A DNA stretch of 48,041 nucleotides from Streptococcus parasanguinis (GTDB taxonomy: Bacteria; Bacillota; Bacilli; Lactobacillales; Streptococcaceae): the NCBI GenBank assembly GCA_018365265.1, contig JAGZKI010000010.1:1-48041 (forward strand). The letters are read 5' to 3'. Of the stretch, positions 15,042 through 23,883 are shown piece by piece. A model generated the notes under the pieces. The model did no database searches. It saw only the letters and a list, made by a program, of their open reading frames with translations, and was not told where the DNA came from. A program made the position numbers and the translations under genes. Every line of letters begins with the position of its first letter. Position 1 is the stretch's first letter.

Positions 15042-17756
15042 TTATTTTTTAATTTCTTCCATGATGTAGGCTTCGATGGTATCATCTGTCTTGATATCAT
15101 TGTAACCTTCAATCATCAATCCACCTTCACGACCATTTGTGATCTCTTTGACATCATCTTTGAAGTGTTTCAAGCTTGCAAGAGCTCCGTCATAGATCAC
15201 GACACCGTCACGAATGACACGGACTTTGGAATCACGTGTAACCTTACCACTAAGGACCATAAATCCACCAATGGTACCCACTTTTGAGACTTTAAAGGTT
15301 TCACGAATAACTGCTTCCCCGATCACTTTCTCTTCGAACTCAGGATCCAACATACCCTTCATGGCATCTTCCATTTCTTCAATCACTTTGTAGATGATTG
15401 AGTGAAGACGGATTTCCACCTCGTCAGCTTCAGCTTGTTGACGTGCTTGTGGAGTAGGACGGACGTTAAATCCGATGATGAAGGCATTTGAAGCTTCTGC
15501 AAGGGTCACGTCTGATTCGTTGATCGCACCAACTGCTGAGTGAACGATGGTCACTTTCACACCTTCTACTTCAATCTTTTGAAGGGAAGCAGCAAGAGCT
15601 TCAACCGAACCTTGTACATCGGCTTTAATGATGACATTAACGGATTTCACTTCCCCAGCCTTCAAGGTATCAAAGAGATTTTCAAGGCTGACGCGGTTGG
15701 TTGCTTGACGTTGTTTCATCAGAGCACGTTTGGCACGTTCTTCACCCGCTGCACGCGCTGATTTTTCATCTTCATAAACCGCAAAGTGGTCACCCGCCAT
15801 TGGCGCTTCGTTCAAACCAGTGATAGAAACCGGAGTAGATGGTCCTGCCACCTTCACACGACGTCCAAGGTCATTGGTCATGGCACGGACACGTCCAAAG
15901 GTATTTCCGACAACAATTGGGTCTTGAACATTCAAAGTACCTTGTTGAACAAGGAGGGTTGCCACCGCACCTTTTCCTTTATCCAAGCGCGCTTCGATAA
16001 CAGTACCGATGGCACGAACAGTTGGATCTGCCTTGAGTTCTTGGATTTCAGCTACAAGAAGGACCGTTTCCAAGAGTTCATCGATATTTTGGTTGAACTT
16101 AGCTGAGATTTCTACAAACTCAGAATCGCCACCCCAAGCTGTTGACATCACTCCATGCTCTGCCAATTCACCGATGACACGCTCTGGATTAGCTCCTGGT
16201 TTATCGATCTTGTTGATGGCCACAATGATTGGGACATTCGCCGCTTTTGAGTGGTTGATGGCTTCGATAGTCTGTGGCATCACCCCGTCATCCGCTGCTA
16301 CGACCAAGATGGTAATATCCGTAACAGATGCACCACGCGCCCGCATAGAAGTAAAGGCCGCGTGTCCAGGTGTATCCAAGAAGGTAATCTTCTTGCCATT
16401 TTCCACGATTTGATAAGCCCCGATGTGCTGAGTGATTCCTCCCGCTTCACCTGTTGCTACACGTGAATTACGAAGGGTATCCAAAAGGGTTGTCTTCCCA
16501 TGGTCAACGTGTCCCATGATGGTGACAACTGGTGGACGCTCTACCAACTCATCTGGATTCAAATAACCATCTTCAACGAAGAAGCGTTCGATATCAGCAT
16601 TGTCCACTTCAACCTTTTTCTTGGCTTCAATTCCATAATCCACCATCAAGAGTTCAATCGTATCTCCATCCAGCGATTGGTTTTGAGTCGCCATGACTCC
16701 CATCATAAAGAGTTTCTTGACGATTTCAGCCGGTTCACGCTTGATGCGTTTTGCGATTTCTGCAACCGTCATTCCATCCGTATACTCAAATTCACTTGGT
16801 AATTCATGGAATTTACGCTCTGTTACTGGTTTTGGAGCATCATTACGGTTGTTCTTTCCTTTTTTATTTTTCTTATTGTTATTCCAGTTACTATTTCTCT
16901 GATTTCTCACTTGATTTTGACTATTTCGATTCCTTTGTTGTTTTCTTGGACCATCTTCTTCACGATCAAAATCATCGCGTTTCTTATCTGGTCGCGCTTG
17001 TTTCTTCCGACGTGTATCGACTTGAGCTGGAGCAGCAGCAACAGCTGGTTTTGTATGGTTCTCAACAGCTGGCTCCTGTACAGGTGCTTTCACTTCTGGT
17101 GCTTCTACCCGTTTCCGGCGCTGTTGACGTTCTTGTTCTGCTTTTGCAGCTTGTTGTTTGTAGCGATCTTCACTTCCACGTGCGTACTCAGCATTTTGTT
17201 CAGCCTTCAGTGCTGCTGCACGCGCTTTGAAATCAACTTTTGGTGCTACTTGGGGTTGTGCACTACGTCTTTGATCTGGTCGGTTATTGCGACGCTCAGA
17301 ACCTTGATTTCGTTGTTCATTTCGCTCTTGTGGTCGTTGATTTCGGTTGTCACCATGACGCTGATTGTCTTTGCGATCACGTTTTGGACGATTATCTTGT
17401 TGTTTCCTACGTTCAGCCTGCTCTTTTGCACGCGCTTCTCGTTCCGCTTTAAAGTTACGACTCTTTGGTTTAGCAGCTGGCGTTACTGATTTGGTCTCAG
17501 TTGCTCCTTCTTTTTTGATGGGCGCTGCTTCTTTTTTCTCTGCGACAGCCGTTGTCTTGGCAGCCACTTCTGCTACTTTCTTTTCGACTGTTTCTTTTTT
17601 CGCTGAAAAGCTCTTGATCAACTTTTCAGCAACATCAGTATCGACACTAGATGCATGACTCTTGACGTCAAAACCTAATTCTTTCGCACGAGTGACGACT
17701 TCCTTACTTTCCTTGCCCAATTCTTTGGCAATTTCGTATAATCTTTTCTTAGACAA
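15042..17756 (-). CDS. infB: translation initiation factor IF-2
   Basis: A 904-residue GTPase that brings fMet-tRNA to the 30S subunit and promotes subunit joining. The first ~45 residues are an IF2 N-terminal domain (MSKKRLYEIAKELGKESKEV). A long Lys/Arg/Asn/Gln-rich disordered stretch follows (about 50-330). A second IF2_N domain precedes the G domain, whose P-loop GHVDHGKTTLL falls near residue 410, with DTPGHAAF and NKID following. Domains II-IV fill the C-terminus. The start is TTG (17754-17756) with GGAGG 7 bases upstream. The low-complexity region produces long meaningless open frames on the other strand. Confidence 0.97.
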   Translation of the reverse strand: MSKKRLYEIAKELGKESKEVVTRAKELGFDVKSHASSVDTDVAEKLIKSFSAKKETVEKKVAEVAAKTTAVAEKKEAAPIKKEGATETKSVTPAAKPKSRNFKAEREARAKEQAERRKQQDNRPKRDRKDNQRHGDNRNQRPQERNEQRNQGSERRNNRPDQRRSAQPQVAPKVDFKARAAALKAEQNAEYARGSEDRYKQQAAKAEQERQQRRKRVEAPEVKAPVQEPAVENHTKPAVAAAPAQVDTRRKKQARPDKKRDDFDREEDGPRKQQRNRNSQNQVRNQRNSNWNNNKKNKKGKNNRNDAPKPVTERKFHELPSEFEYTDGMTVAEIAKRIKREPAEIVKKLFMMGVMATQNQSLDGDTIELLMVDYGIEAKKKVEVDNADIERFFVEDGYLNPDELVERPPVVTIMGHVDHGKTTLLDTLRNSRVATGEAGGITQHIGAYQIVENGKKITFLDTPGHAAFTSMRARGASVTDITILVVAADDGVMPQTIEAINHSKAANVPIIVAINKIDKPGANPERVIGELAEHGVMSTAWGGDSEFVEISAKFNQNIDELLETVLLVAEIQELKADPTVRAIGTVIEARLDKGKGAVATLLVQQGTLNVQDPIVVGNTFGRVRAMTNDLGRRVKVAGPSTPVSITGLNEAPMAGDHFAVYEDEKSARAAGEERAKRALMKQRQATNRVSLENLFDTLKAGEVKSVNVIIKADVQGSVEALAASLQKIEVEGVKVTIVHSAVGAINESDVTLAEASNAFIIGFNVRPTPQARQQAEADEVEIRLHSIIYKVIEEMEDAMKGMLDPEFEEKVIGEAVIRETFKVSKVGTIGGFMVLSGKVTRDSKVRVIRDGVVIYDGALASLKHFKDDVKEITNGREGGLMIEGYNDIKTDDTIEAYIMEEIKK

Positions 17757-17772
17757 TTGCTGTCCTCCTCTT

Positions 17773-18072
17773 CTATTCCATAAGAGACCTCATTTTCTTT
17801 GAAAATCCAGCATCTACAACAGCGACGACCTTACGGGCACGTCCAATTGCAGTGCTTAATTCTAGTGTTGAAAACACGGTAGATACTTGAACCTCATAAT
17901 AGTGACCCTTATCTGTCACCTTTTTTGTCAGGTTACTAGCTGCATCATTTGCCAGAAAAACTAATTTTGCTTTTTCTTCCTGGATTGCTTTGATCACGAG
18001 TTCTTCTCCAGAAATGAGTTTTCCTGCTCTTTGCGCCAAGCCCAACAAATTACTTATCTTTTGCTTATTCAA
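17773..18072 (-). CDS. ylxQ: YlxQ, L7Ae-family RNA-binding protein
   Basis: A 99-residue L7Ae/L30e-fold protein (ISNLLGLAQRAGKLISGEE near the start, then the KLVFLANDAASNLTKK helix-strand pattern) of the ribosomal L7Ae-like YlxQ family. Members bind kink-turn RNA, but the cellular target is not known. The start appears to be TTG (18070-18072), overlapping the end of ylxR by 8 bases. Position between ylxR and infB is conserved in Firmicutes. Confidence 0.9.
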   Translation of the reverse strand: MNKQKISNLLGLAQRAGKLISGEELVIKAIQEEKAKLVFLANDAASNLTKKVTDKGHYYEVQVSTVFSTLELSTAIGRARKVVAVVDAGFSKKMRSLME

Positions 18073-18361
18073 GGCCTAACTCTCTTCTCTTCATCTTATG
18101 ATCTACATAAGCGATCAATTCATCATAGAAAGCTTCTTCTACTTCCATATTAAAGCTACGATTAAAAACTTTCTTTTTCTTAGCAAGTGCTGCTTCTTCA
18201 TTGTCTAGCTTGATGTAAGCACCTCGACCATTGGCTTTGCCAGTTGGATCGATAAAGACTTGTCCTTCTTTATTTTTGACAATGCGGAGCAAATCGCGCT
18301 TATCAATAATTTCATTTGAAACGACAGATTTTCTTAAAGGGATTTTTCTTGTTTTTACCAT
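18065..18361 (-). CDS. ylxR: YlxR/RnpM family RNA-binding protein
   Basis: A 98-residue basic protein of the DUF448/YlxR family. The conserved KRDLLRIVKNKEGQVFIDPTGKANGRGAY region spans about residues 21-50; the family's GRGAYI motif is clear. B. subtilis YlxR has been described as a modulator of RNase P (RnpM) and as affecting transcription of many genes. It lies 14 bases after nusA and overlaps ylxQ, so it is translated as part of this operon. Confidence 0.92.
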   Translation of the reverse strand: MVKTRKIPLRKSVVSNEIIDKRDLLRIVKNKEGQVFIDPTGKANGRGAYIKLDNEEAALAKKKKVFNRSFNMEVEEAFYDELIAYVDHKMKRRELGLE

Positions 18362-18375
18362 TTTCCCTCCCTCTC

Positions 18376-19518
18376 TTAATCGACTTGCTCTTCGCCACTT
18401 TCTACTTGGTCTTCAAAAGTTTCTTGAGCTGCTTCCATTTCTTCAAACTCACTAGCAGATTTAATATCGATGCGGTATCCAGTCAAATGAGCTGCCAAAC
18501 GAACGTTTTGACCACGACGACCGATGGCAAGAGATAGTTTATTATCTGGAACCACAACGAGAGCATGTTTGCTATCTTCATCATCAAAAATAACTTGGTC
18601 CACTTCTGCAGGAGCGATCGCATTGTAGATGAATTCAGCTGGATCTGGAACCCATTCAATGACATCGATGTTTTCTTCTGTCGGAACCATACGGTCTAAT
18701 TTTTGATCGTATCGAGCTGGGTGGAACTTGCTGGTAATCTTTTTAATATTCGATCCACCACGACCAACGATCGTCCCAATCGCATCTACGTTTGGATTAT
18801 GGCTACGAACCGCAACTTTTGTACGATCTCCAGCTTCACGCGCTACACTCATAATCTCAACAGTTCCATCATAGACTTCAGGAATTTCCTGTTCCATCAA
18901 ACGTTTGATCATTTCAGGATGGCTTCGACTAACAAAGACATTGACACCACGTGGATTATCTTCTACCTTGTAAACAAAAACTTCGATCCGGTCATGGGAT
19001 TGGAAGACTTCTCCTGGAATTTGGTCTTGCTTAGACAATTGAGCTTCGATCGAACCAAGATTGACATAGATAAAACGATTGTCAAAGCGCTCCACTGTTC
19101 CACTCATGATTTCATTTTCATGTTCTTTATAAGTGTTATAGGTGATGGTGCGCGTTTGCTTACGCATTTTTTCCATGATGGTTTGTTTGGCAGATTGAGC
19201 TGCTACACGACCAAATTCAGCTGGTGCTTCTTCAAACTTGATCTTATCCCCCAACTCATAAGCAGAGCTAATGGCCAAGGCATCCTTCAAGCTGATTTCT
19301 AAACGGCTATCAAAGACTTCATCCACCACTTCACGAACTGTATAAACACGGAAATCTCCAGTTTTTTCATTGAATTCAATCGCTGCACTTTCTGATTGTC
19401 CATAACGACGGCGATAAGCTGAACGCAATGATTCTGTGACGGCTTCGATGATATCTTCTTTTTTGATCCCTTTGTCTTCTTCCAAAATGCGGAAGGCTTC
19501 TAGCATTTCTTTACTCAT
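18376..19518 (-). CDS. nusA: transcription termination/antitermination factor NusA
   Basis: A 380-residue RNA polymerase-binding factor. An N-terminal polymerase-binding domain (about 1-125) is followed by an S1 domain (about 130-200) and two KH domains, where RGGSNIKKI and GRRGQNVRLAAHL are the KH signature loops. An acidic tail (EAAQETFEDQVESGEEQVD) ends the protein, as in other Firmicutes that lack the extra C-terminal repeats of proteobacteria. It influences pausing, intrinsic termination and T-box or attenuator read-out. Second gene of the operon, 44 bases after rimP. Confidence 0.97.
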   Translation of the reverse strand: MSKEMLEAFRILEEDKGIKKEDIIEAVTESLRSAYRRRYGQSESAAIEFNEKTGDFRVYTVREVVDEVFDSRLEISLKDALAISSAYELGDKIKFEEAPAEFGRVAAQSAKQTIMEKMRKQTRTITYNTYKEHENEIMSGTVERFDNRFIYVNLGSIEAQLSKQDQIPGEVFQSHDRIEVFVYKVEDNPRGVNVFVSRSHPEMIKRLMEQEIPEVYDGTVEIMSVAREAGDRTKVAVRSHNPNVDAIGTIVGRGGSNIKKITSKFHPARYDQKLDRMVPTEENIDVIEWVPDPAEFIYNAIAPAEVDQVIFDDEDSKHALVVVPDNKLSLAIGRRGQNVRLAAHLTGYRIDIKSASEFEEMEAAQETFEDQVESGEEQVD

Positions 19519-19562
19519 GTTTTTCTTGCCTTTACTATTAAGGCATCCTTTCTTTCATTCTG

Positions 19563-20042
19563 TTACAATTTTACAGCCAACCTTGCTTTGGACACAAGGT
19601 TATAAGGAATTTCTACAGTTTTCTTTCGTGTTTTATCCATATACTCAATGGTCAAAACATCCTCTTCAAAACCTACCAAGTTCCCCTCAAAGACCTTTTG
19701 CTTTTCAACAGCCTTATACAAGCTGATATTGACATACTTGCCAACAGCTCCCCCGAGTGCTTCCTTGGTTTTCAAAGGTCTCTCCAAGCCAGGACTGGTA
19801 ACTTCTAAAAAGTACTGTTCTGGAAATGGGTCTGGTTTGATTTGATCCAATAGCGGGCTAATGATTTCTGTCAAATCCGCTGTATCATTCAGTGTGATCC
19901 CTTCTGGTTTGTCTACGAAAATGCTTAAGACGTAGTCACCACCCATTTTGCCATATTCAACATCGACCAATTCAAATGGTTCCTTTATAGCTGGCTGAAT
20001 CACTTCTGTTACTAAGTCAACAATCGTTGCGATGGTTGCCAC
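19563..20042 (-). CDS. rimP: ribosome maturation factor RimP
   Basis: A 159-residue cytosolic factor needed for 30S subunit maturation. The N-domain includes FELVDVEYGKMGGDYVLSIFV and the inter-domain SPGLERPLKT motif is present, with an SH3-like C-terminal half. First gene of the nusA-infB operon, behind the promoter at 20103-20131. The start is odd: family alignment points to GTG at 20040-20042, but that GTG shares a base with the only good Shine-Dalgarno (GGAGG). An ATC start three codons further on would be at ideal spacing (8). See findings. Function is secure; only the exact N-terminus is uncertain. Confidence 0.94.
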   Translation of the reverse strand: MATIATIVDLVTEVIQPAIKEPFELVDVEYGKMGGDYVLSIFVDKPEGITLNDTADLTEIISPLLDQIKPDPFPEQYFLEVTSPGLERPLKTKEALGGAVGKYVNISLYKAVEKQKVFEGNLVGFEEDVLTIEYMDKTRKKTVEIPYNLVSKARLAVKL

Positions 20043-20057
20043 CTCCTCATAGATAAG

Positions 20058-20081
20058 AGGCGAAGATATTTCCCCGCCTCT
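20058..20081. other. leader hairpin before rimP
   Basis: Leftward strand GAGGCG, 12-base loop, CGCCTC, lying between the promoter and the ribosome site of rimP. Short and without a U-tract; it may stabilise the leader or present the ribosome site. Confidence 0.4.
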
Positions 20082-20102
20082 CCTTTTCTATTCATTTAAG
20101 GT

Positions 20103-20131
20103 ATTATAACACGATTCCCCAATGATTGCAA
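20103..20131 (-). promoter_or_regulatory. promoter of rimP-nusA-infB operon
   Basis: -35 TTGCAA (20126-20131), 17-bp spacer, perfect -10 TATAAT (20103-20108), reading leftward. Confidence 0.85.
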
Positions 20132-20139
20132 GGAATATG

Positions 20140-20775
20140 CTAAAACTGTGCTTCTACACGGTAAATGACCTGTCCTTTACTTGAGAACTTTTTCTCATAT
20201 TCCGTCATGACATTCCCCTCAAAATCACTAGCATGAAGGTCCAACCAGACTCCCTTCAAAGTCATTCCGTATTGAGAAAAGCTCACCAAACTGTATTCAA
20301 ACAGACCTCGATTATCTGTTTTAAAGTGAATCTCCCCATGTTCTGGAAGAATTTGCTTGAAGGTATCCAAGAAAGTCTTGTAAGTCAAGCGACGCTTCTC
20401 ATGACGTTTCTTAGGCCAAGGATCTGAAAAATTCAGATAGAGTTGATCAATTTCCCCATCTTCAAAATAGTTGGTCAAGCTATCTCCGTCTACCCAAAGC
20501 AATTTAATGTTAGGAACATCAGCTTCTAAGACCTTATCTAAAGCATAACTCAAGACCGATTTTTGAATATCAATTCCGATGTAGTTGATCTCTGGATTGG
20601 CCTTGGCCATCCCAGTAATAAAGGCCCCTTTCCCGCTACCCACTTCGATATGAATAGGATGGTCATTCCCGAAAATTTCATGCCACTTTCCCTTGGCATC
20701 TTCTGGATTTAGGACCACATATTGCGGGTTCGCTTCTAATAATTCAGTCGCTCCCTTGCGATTTCTAACTCTCAT
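20140..20775 (-). CDS. trmB: tRNA (guanine-N7-)-methyltransferase
   Basis: A 211-residue SAM-dependent enzyme that makes m7G46 in the tRNA variable loop. The SAM-binding motif HIEVGSGKGAFI is at residues 42-53, and the family's FSDPWPKKRHEKRRL substrate-binding stretch follows near 115-130. Length is normal. The ATG at 20773-20775 overlaps the ccrZ stop by 4 bases (ATGA), so translation is coupled. In pneumococci ccrZ and trmB are also adjacent. Confidence 0.96.
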   Translation of the reverse strand: MRVRNRKGATELLEANPQYVVLNPEDAKGKWHEIFGNDHPIHIEVGSGKGAFITGMAKANPEINYIGIDIQKSVLSYALDKVLEADVPNIKLLWVDGDSLTNYFEDGEIDQLYLNFSDPWPKKRHEKRRLTYKTFLDTFKQILPEHGEIHFKTDNRGLFEYSLVSFSQYGMTLKGVWLDLHASDFEGNVMTEYEKKFSSKGQVIYRVEAQF

Positions 20776-21566
20776 ATTTCCTTTCCATATTTCAACCGGA
20801 AATTGCGCAGAGCATAGATCTCGCGATTGACATTTTCTAAATCATTATTTTCATAGTATTTAGCAATTTGGCACAAGAAAGAGTATTGACCAAACCAATA
20901 GAGTTTATCAAATACTTTTTGATTGTACTTGTAGCCATAATAGCCTAACCAATCGCGCCAATTAGAATCTGGGATATAGTGACTCAAGATATGCGCCACA
21001 TCCAACATCCGGTCTGTCAAACGAACAGAGTCCCAATCGACTAGATAAATCAAGCCGCTCTCTGTTTCAATCCAGTTACTATGACGAACATCCCCGTGGA
21101 CGATCGTCGCATAATCCTCCCGAAAGGCAGGCACTGTCTTACGTAAATTCTTTACGACTGATTGGATATAGTGGTTCTGACGTAGGGCAATTGGCAACCG
21201 ATTGCTCCAAGAATTGAGCAATTCTAATGGAGATTCCACAGGATAGCCAAGTTTTTTCAATTGGGTCATCAAAGGTCTAGAACGGTGCAATCTCGTTAAA
21301 ATATTGACGACTTGTTTTTTCGACATCCCATTTGGCGTGAGAATTTCCCCATTCAACCATTCTTGGGCACTCATCACATTTCCATCTGGCAATCGTCGAC
21401 TCCATAATAATTGAGGAGCAATCTGTTCTTTTGCTAGACCCGCAAGGATTGGGGTCGTATTCATTTTTACAAAAACGCGCCCACCATCTGGGTAGGTCCC
21501 CATGTAGGCCTTCCCACTCTTCCCAGGAATTGGGGTGAGGCTTAGCTCTTTTTCATTCGAGTCCAT
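20772..21566 (-). CDS. ccrZ: CcrZ, aminoglycoside-phosphotransferase/choline-kinase-like cell-cycle regulator
   Basis: A 264-residue kinase-fold protein. The signature parts are LTPIPGKSGKAYMGTYPDGG at the start, IVHGDVRHSNW (Brenner-type catalytic loop) and LVDWDSVRLTDR (metal-binding DWD). This matches CcrZ, shown in S. pneumoniae to couple DnaA-driven replication initiation with division at mid-cell; ethanolamine or choline-like substrates were proposed. The frame is open to 21623, but the ATG at 21564-21566 has GGAGG 5 bases upstream and fits the family start. It follows ecsB after about 40 bases and overlaps trmB. Confidence 0.9.
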   Translation of the reverse strand: MDSNEKELSLTPIPGKSGKAYMGTYPDGGRVFVKMNTTPILAGLAKEQIAPQLLWSRRLPDGNVMSAQEWLNGEILTPNGMSKKQVVNILTRLHRSRPLMTQLKKLGYPVESPLELLNSWSNRLPIALRQNHYIQSVVKNLRKTVPAFREDYATIVHGDVRHSNWIETESGLIYLVDWDSVRLTDRMLDVAHILSHYIPDSNWRDWLGYYGYKYNQKVFDKLYWFGQYSFLCQIAKYYENNDLENVNREIYALRNFRLKYGKEI

Positions 21567-21606
21567 CTTTTCCTCCGTAAAAAGTTTCCAATCTATTTTA
21601 CTAATT

Positions 21607-22662
21607 TTAACGACTTTCGTCAACCAAGCGCGCCATCTTAAATGGAAGATAGAGTAGGATTAAAGCAACTGTGTAAGCCAGTAAGCCTAACAACAGGACT
21701 TTATCTGAAATAAAGACCAGACCAATCCCCCCTTCTATCACCGTTATCATCCCCATGACCAGCTGAATCGTTTTGTTCAACCCTGCCTTTTTACTGCCCT
21801 TTTTCATCGGGAAAAGGAGGGTCAAGGGTTGGTAATCAAAAGCACTGTAAAGCCCCAGTAATTGAAAAATAACCAAGTAATTGAGCAAGGCTACAAGGGC
21901 AATCACTACGAGAGGCTGGGGAATAAAGATGATAGCGAGAATGGAAAGAGCCAAGAGTCGGAGAGTCATAGAGAAAAGATCTCCATTCCGTAGGAAAGAG
22001 CGCATATATAAGTGAAGCCACGTATTGCCATGTGTTTTAGGAAGAAGCCCTAAGAAACCATCCAAGTATGCTCTTCTTTTAACACTGTTAGTAATACCTT
22101 TCACCGTTGTAAACAAGGCAAAGAAACGAAGAATCAATTGTTTCCTTGCATTCTCACGAGCAATGGCCAAGTTCCAATTCAAATTTCCATCCTGGTAGAA
22201 GCGCGCTTCCTTCCAGCTAAAAACAGCCCCTTTAGCCACTCCTAAGACAAGGATATAAGCTACAATAGCAAGTTTATCCAGCCCCGTTGCCAGAAGAAGA
22301 GGCACAAATAATAGAAGGACAAAACTTTGAATCAAAAACCAAAACACAAAAGACTTCTTGGCCTGCCCTTTGATATAACGTTTCACTTCCTCTTCCTTTA
22401 CCAAAAGGAATAAAGCATCGGGCTTCTCTAAGTAGGTCGCAATAGAGCCTATCGGAACCAAGAGGAGCAAACCAATCATGAGACTCCAACGGATCAGGCT
22501 TGTATCTTTGGGTAGATCTTGCAAGAATTGACTGTATTGAACCGCCAAAAATCCTATAAAAATCAACATAAAGAGGACGAAATGATCATTGAGAACATAG
22601 CGGCTATATTTTACACATTGAGTTCGAAACGTTTGTTGCCGTTTTTTCATCAACTCTTTCAT
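21607..22662 (-). CDS. ecsB: ABC transporter permease EcsB
   Basis: A 351-residue membrane protein with several hydrophobic segments (for example FVLFMLIFIGFLAVQY near 28-43, SILAIIFIPQPLVVIALVALL near 240, and the C-terminal VLLLGLLAYTVALILLYLPF). It is the membrane partner of EcsA. Its ATG overlaps the ecsA stop by 4 bases. The Ecs transporter affects secretion, competence and intramembrane proteolysis (RasP) in Bacillus and peptide pheromone processing contexts elsewhere; the cargo is not settled. Confidence 0.88.
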   Translation of the reverse strand: MKELMKKRQQTFRTQCVKYSRYVLNDHFVLFMLIFIGFLAVQYSQFLQDLPKDTSLIRWSLMIGLLLLVPIGSIATYLEKPDALFLLVKEEEVKRYIKGQAKKSFVFWFLIQSFVLLLFVPLLLATGLDKLAIVAYILVLGVAKGAVFSWKEARFYQDGNLNWNLAIARENARKQLILRFFALFTTVKGITNSVKRRAYLDGFLGLLPKTHGNTWLHLYMRSFLRNGDLFSMTLRLLALSILAIIFIPQPLVVIALVALLNYLVIFQLLGLYSAFDYQPLTLLFPMKKGSKKAGLNKTIQLVMGMITVIEGGIGLVFISDKVLLLGLLAYTVALILLYLPFKMARLVDESR

Positions 22663-23390
22663 GCTGTTTCCTCTTCTGTCAAGGTCATGTAGATATCATT
22701 TAGACTTGCTTTCTCATCCCCAAAAGTTGAACGCAGCTCGTCCAAGGTCCCTTTTGCTCGGATCTGACCCTTATGGAGGATCACAAAACCATCACACATC
22801 TTTTCAGCCGAATCAAGAACGTGGGTACTCATCAAAATCGATTTTCCTTTTGCTTTCTCATCGGCCAATAACTGAATCAAATCTGCAATCGCAACAGGAT
22901 CCAATCCCAAAAAGGGTTCATCGACAATATAAAGACTTGGATCCACTGCATAGGCGCAAATAATCATGACCTTTTGCTTCATCCCTTTTGAAAACTGGGT
23001 CGGGAACCAATCTAATTTTTCAGCCAAACGGAAGCGTTCCAACAAAGGCTGGACGCGCACCATGACCTGATCCATGTCTAAATCATAGGCCATAGCAACG
23101 GTCTCGATATGCTCTCTCAAGGTTAATTCTTCATATAGGCTAGGAGTTTCTGGAATATAGCCGATTTTTTTACGATAGTCAGTTGGAGCTTCTGGAAGAC
23201 TCAAGCCGTCAATCCGTACTTCCCCAGCATAAGGATGCAGGAGACCAATAATTTCATTAATCGTGGTTGACTTCCCAGCTCCATTTAGTCCAATCAAACC
23301 AATCAGTTGGCCATCCGGAACTGAAAAACTCACCTCTTTCAGGACAGGAATGTTGACATAGCCCCCTGTCAACTTGTTGATTTCTAACAT
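22659..23390 (-). CDS. ecsA: ABC transporter ATP-binding protein EcsA
   Basis: A 243-residue ATPase subunit. Walker A GLNGAGKST is at residues 34-42; a degenerate signature FSKGMKQK lies before Walker B LYIVDEPFLGLDP; the H-loop is in MSTHVLDSAEKM. The signature reads SKGMKQ rather than LSGGQ, a common variant in this family. It starts the ecsA-ecsB-ccrZ-trmB leftward operon, back-to-back with hit from overlapping extended -10 promoters. Confidence 0.93.
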   Translation of the reverse strand: MLEINKLTGGYVNIPVLKEVSFSVPDGQLIGLIGLNGAGKSTTINEIIGLLHPYAGEVRIDGLSLPEAPTDYRKKIGYIPETPSLYEELTLREHIETVAMAYDLDMDQVMVRVQPLLERFRLAEKLDWFPTQFSKGMKQKVMIICAYAVDPSLYIVDEPFLGLDPVAIADLIQLLADEKAKGKSILMSTHVLDSAEKMCDGFVILHKGQIRAKGTLDELRSTFGDEKASLNDIYMTLTEEETA

Positions 23391-23408
23391 ATTTTCTCCG
23401 ATTTCTGG

Positions 23409-23414
23409 TATAAT
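23409..23414 (+). promoter_or_regulatory. extended -10 promoter of hit
   Basis: TGGTATAAT (TG at 23406-23407 region, -10 at 23409-23414) points right toward hit; no good -35 is seen, as is usual with extended -10 promoters. Confidence 0.6.
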
Positions 23415-23422
23415 GTTCTTAT

Positions 23423-23428
23423 ATTATA
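23423..23428 (-). promoter_or_regulatory. extended -10 promoter of ecsA
   Basis: On the leftward strand TGTTATAAT, a TG-N-TATAAT extended -10, 33 bases before the ecsA start. It lies within 10 bp of the opposing hit -10. Confidence 0.6.
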
Positions 23429-23457
23429 ACAAAATTTAGTCTAAATGAGGTGTATTT

Positions 23458-23871
23458 ATGGTTGACGATTGTATTTTTTGTAAGATTATAGCTGGCGACA
23501 TTCCTTCCTCCAAAGTCTATGAGGACGAGGAAGTCCTCGCATTTTTGGACATCTCTCAGGTTACACCAGGTCATACGTTAGTAGTTCCAAAAAAACACGC
23601 TCGCAACCTTTTAGAGATGGACGAAACCGCCACAGCTCAACTATTTGCACGTGTTTCTAAAGTTGCTAAAAAAGTAGAAGCTGCTACCCAAGCTAAGGGA
23701 ATGAATATCATCAGCAACATGGAAGAAGTTTCTGGACAAACCGTTTTTCACACACATGTCCACATTATCCCTCGCTATTCCGATCAAGATGAGCTTGCCA
23801 TTTCATTTACTGAACACGAGCCTAATTTTGAACAACTAGCAGTTCTCGCAGAAACTATCAAAAACAGTTAA
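23458..23871 (+). CDS. hit: HIT family nucleotide-binding hydrolase
   Basis: A 137-residue histidine-triad protein of the HINT type. The N-terminal CIFCKIIAGDIPSSKVYED is the standard start, with Cys5 and Cys8 likely zinc ligands. The triad HTHVHIIPR gives His98, His100 and His102. Such enzymes hydrolyse nucleoside phosphoramidates or aminoacyl-adenylates; the physiological substrate is unclear. The ATG is preceded by GAGGTG. It is followed after 12 bases by a small YtxH-like gene and diverges from the ecs operon. Confidence 0.95.
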   Translation: MVDDCIFCKIIAGDIPSSKVYEDEEVLAFLDISQVTPGHTLVVPKKHARNLLEMDETATAQLFARVSKVAKKVEAATQAKGMNIISNMEEVSGQTVFHTHVHIIPRYSDQDELAISFTEHEPNFEQLAVLAETIKNS

Positions 23872-23883
23872 AAAGGAGGCCAT

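Noticed and set aside
16806..17489. 227-codon open frame on the rightward strand inside infB
   Set aside because: It is antisense to the Lys/Arg/Gln-rich low-complexity part of IF-2; its composition (Phe/Leu/Ser-rich) is the mirror of that codon use, and no ribosome site or promoter is seen.
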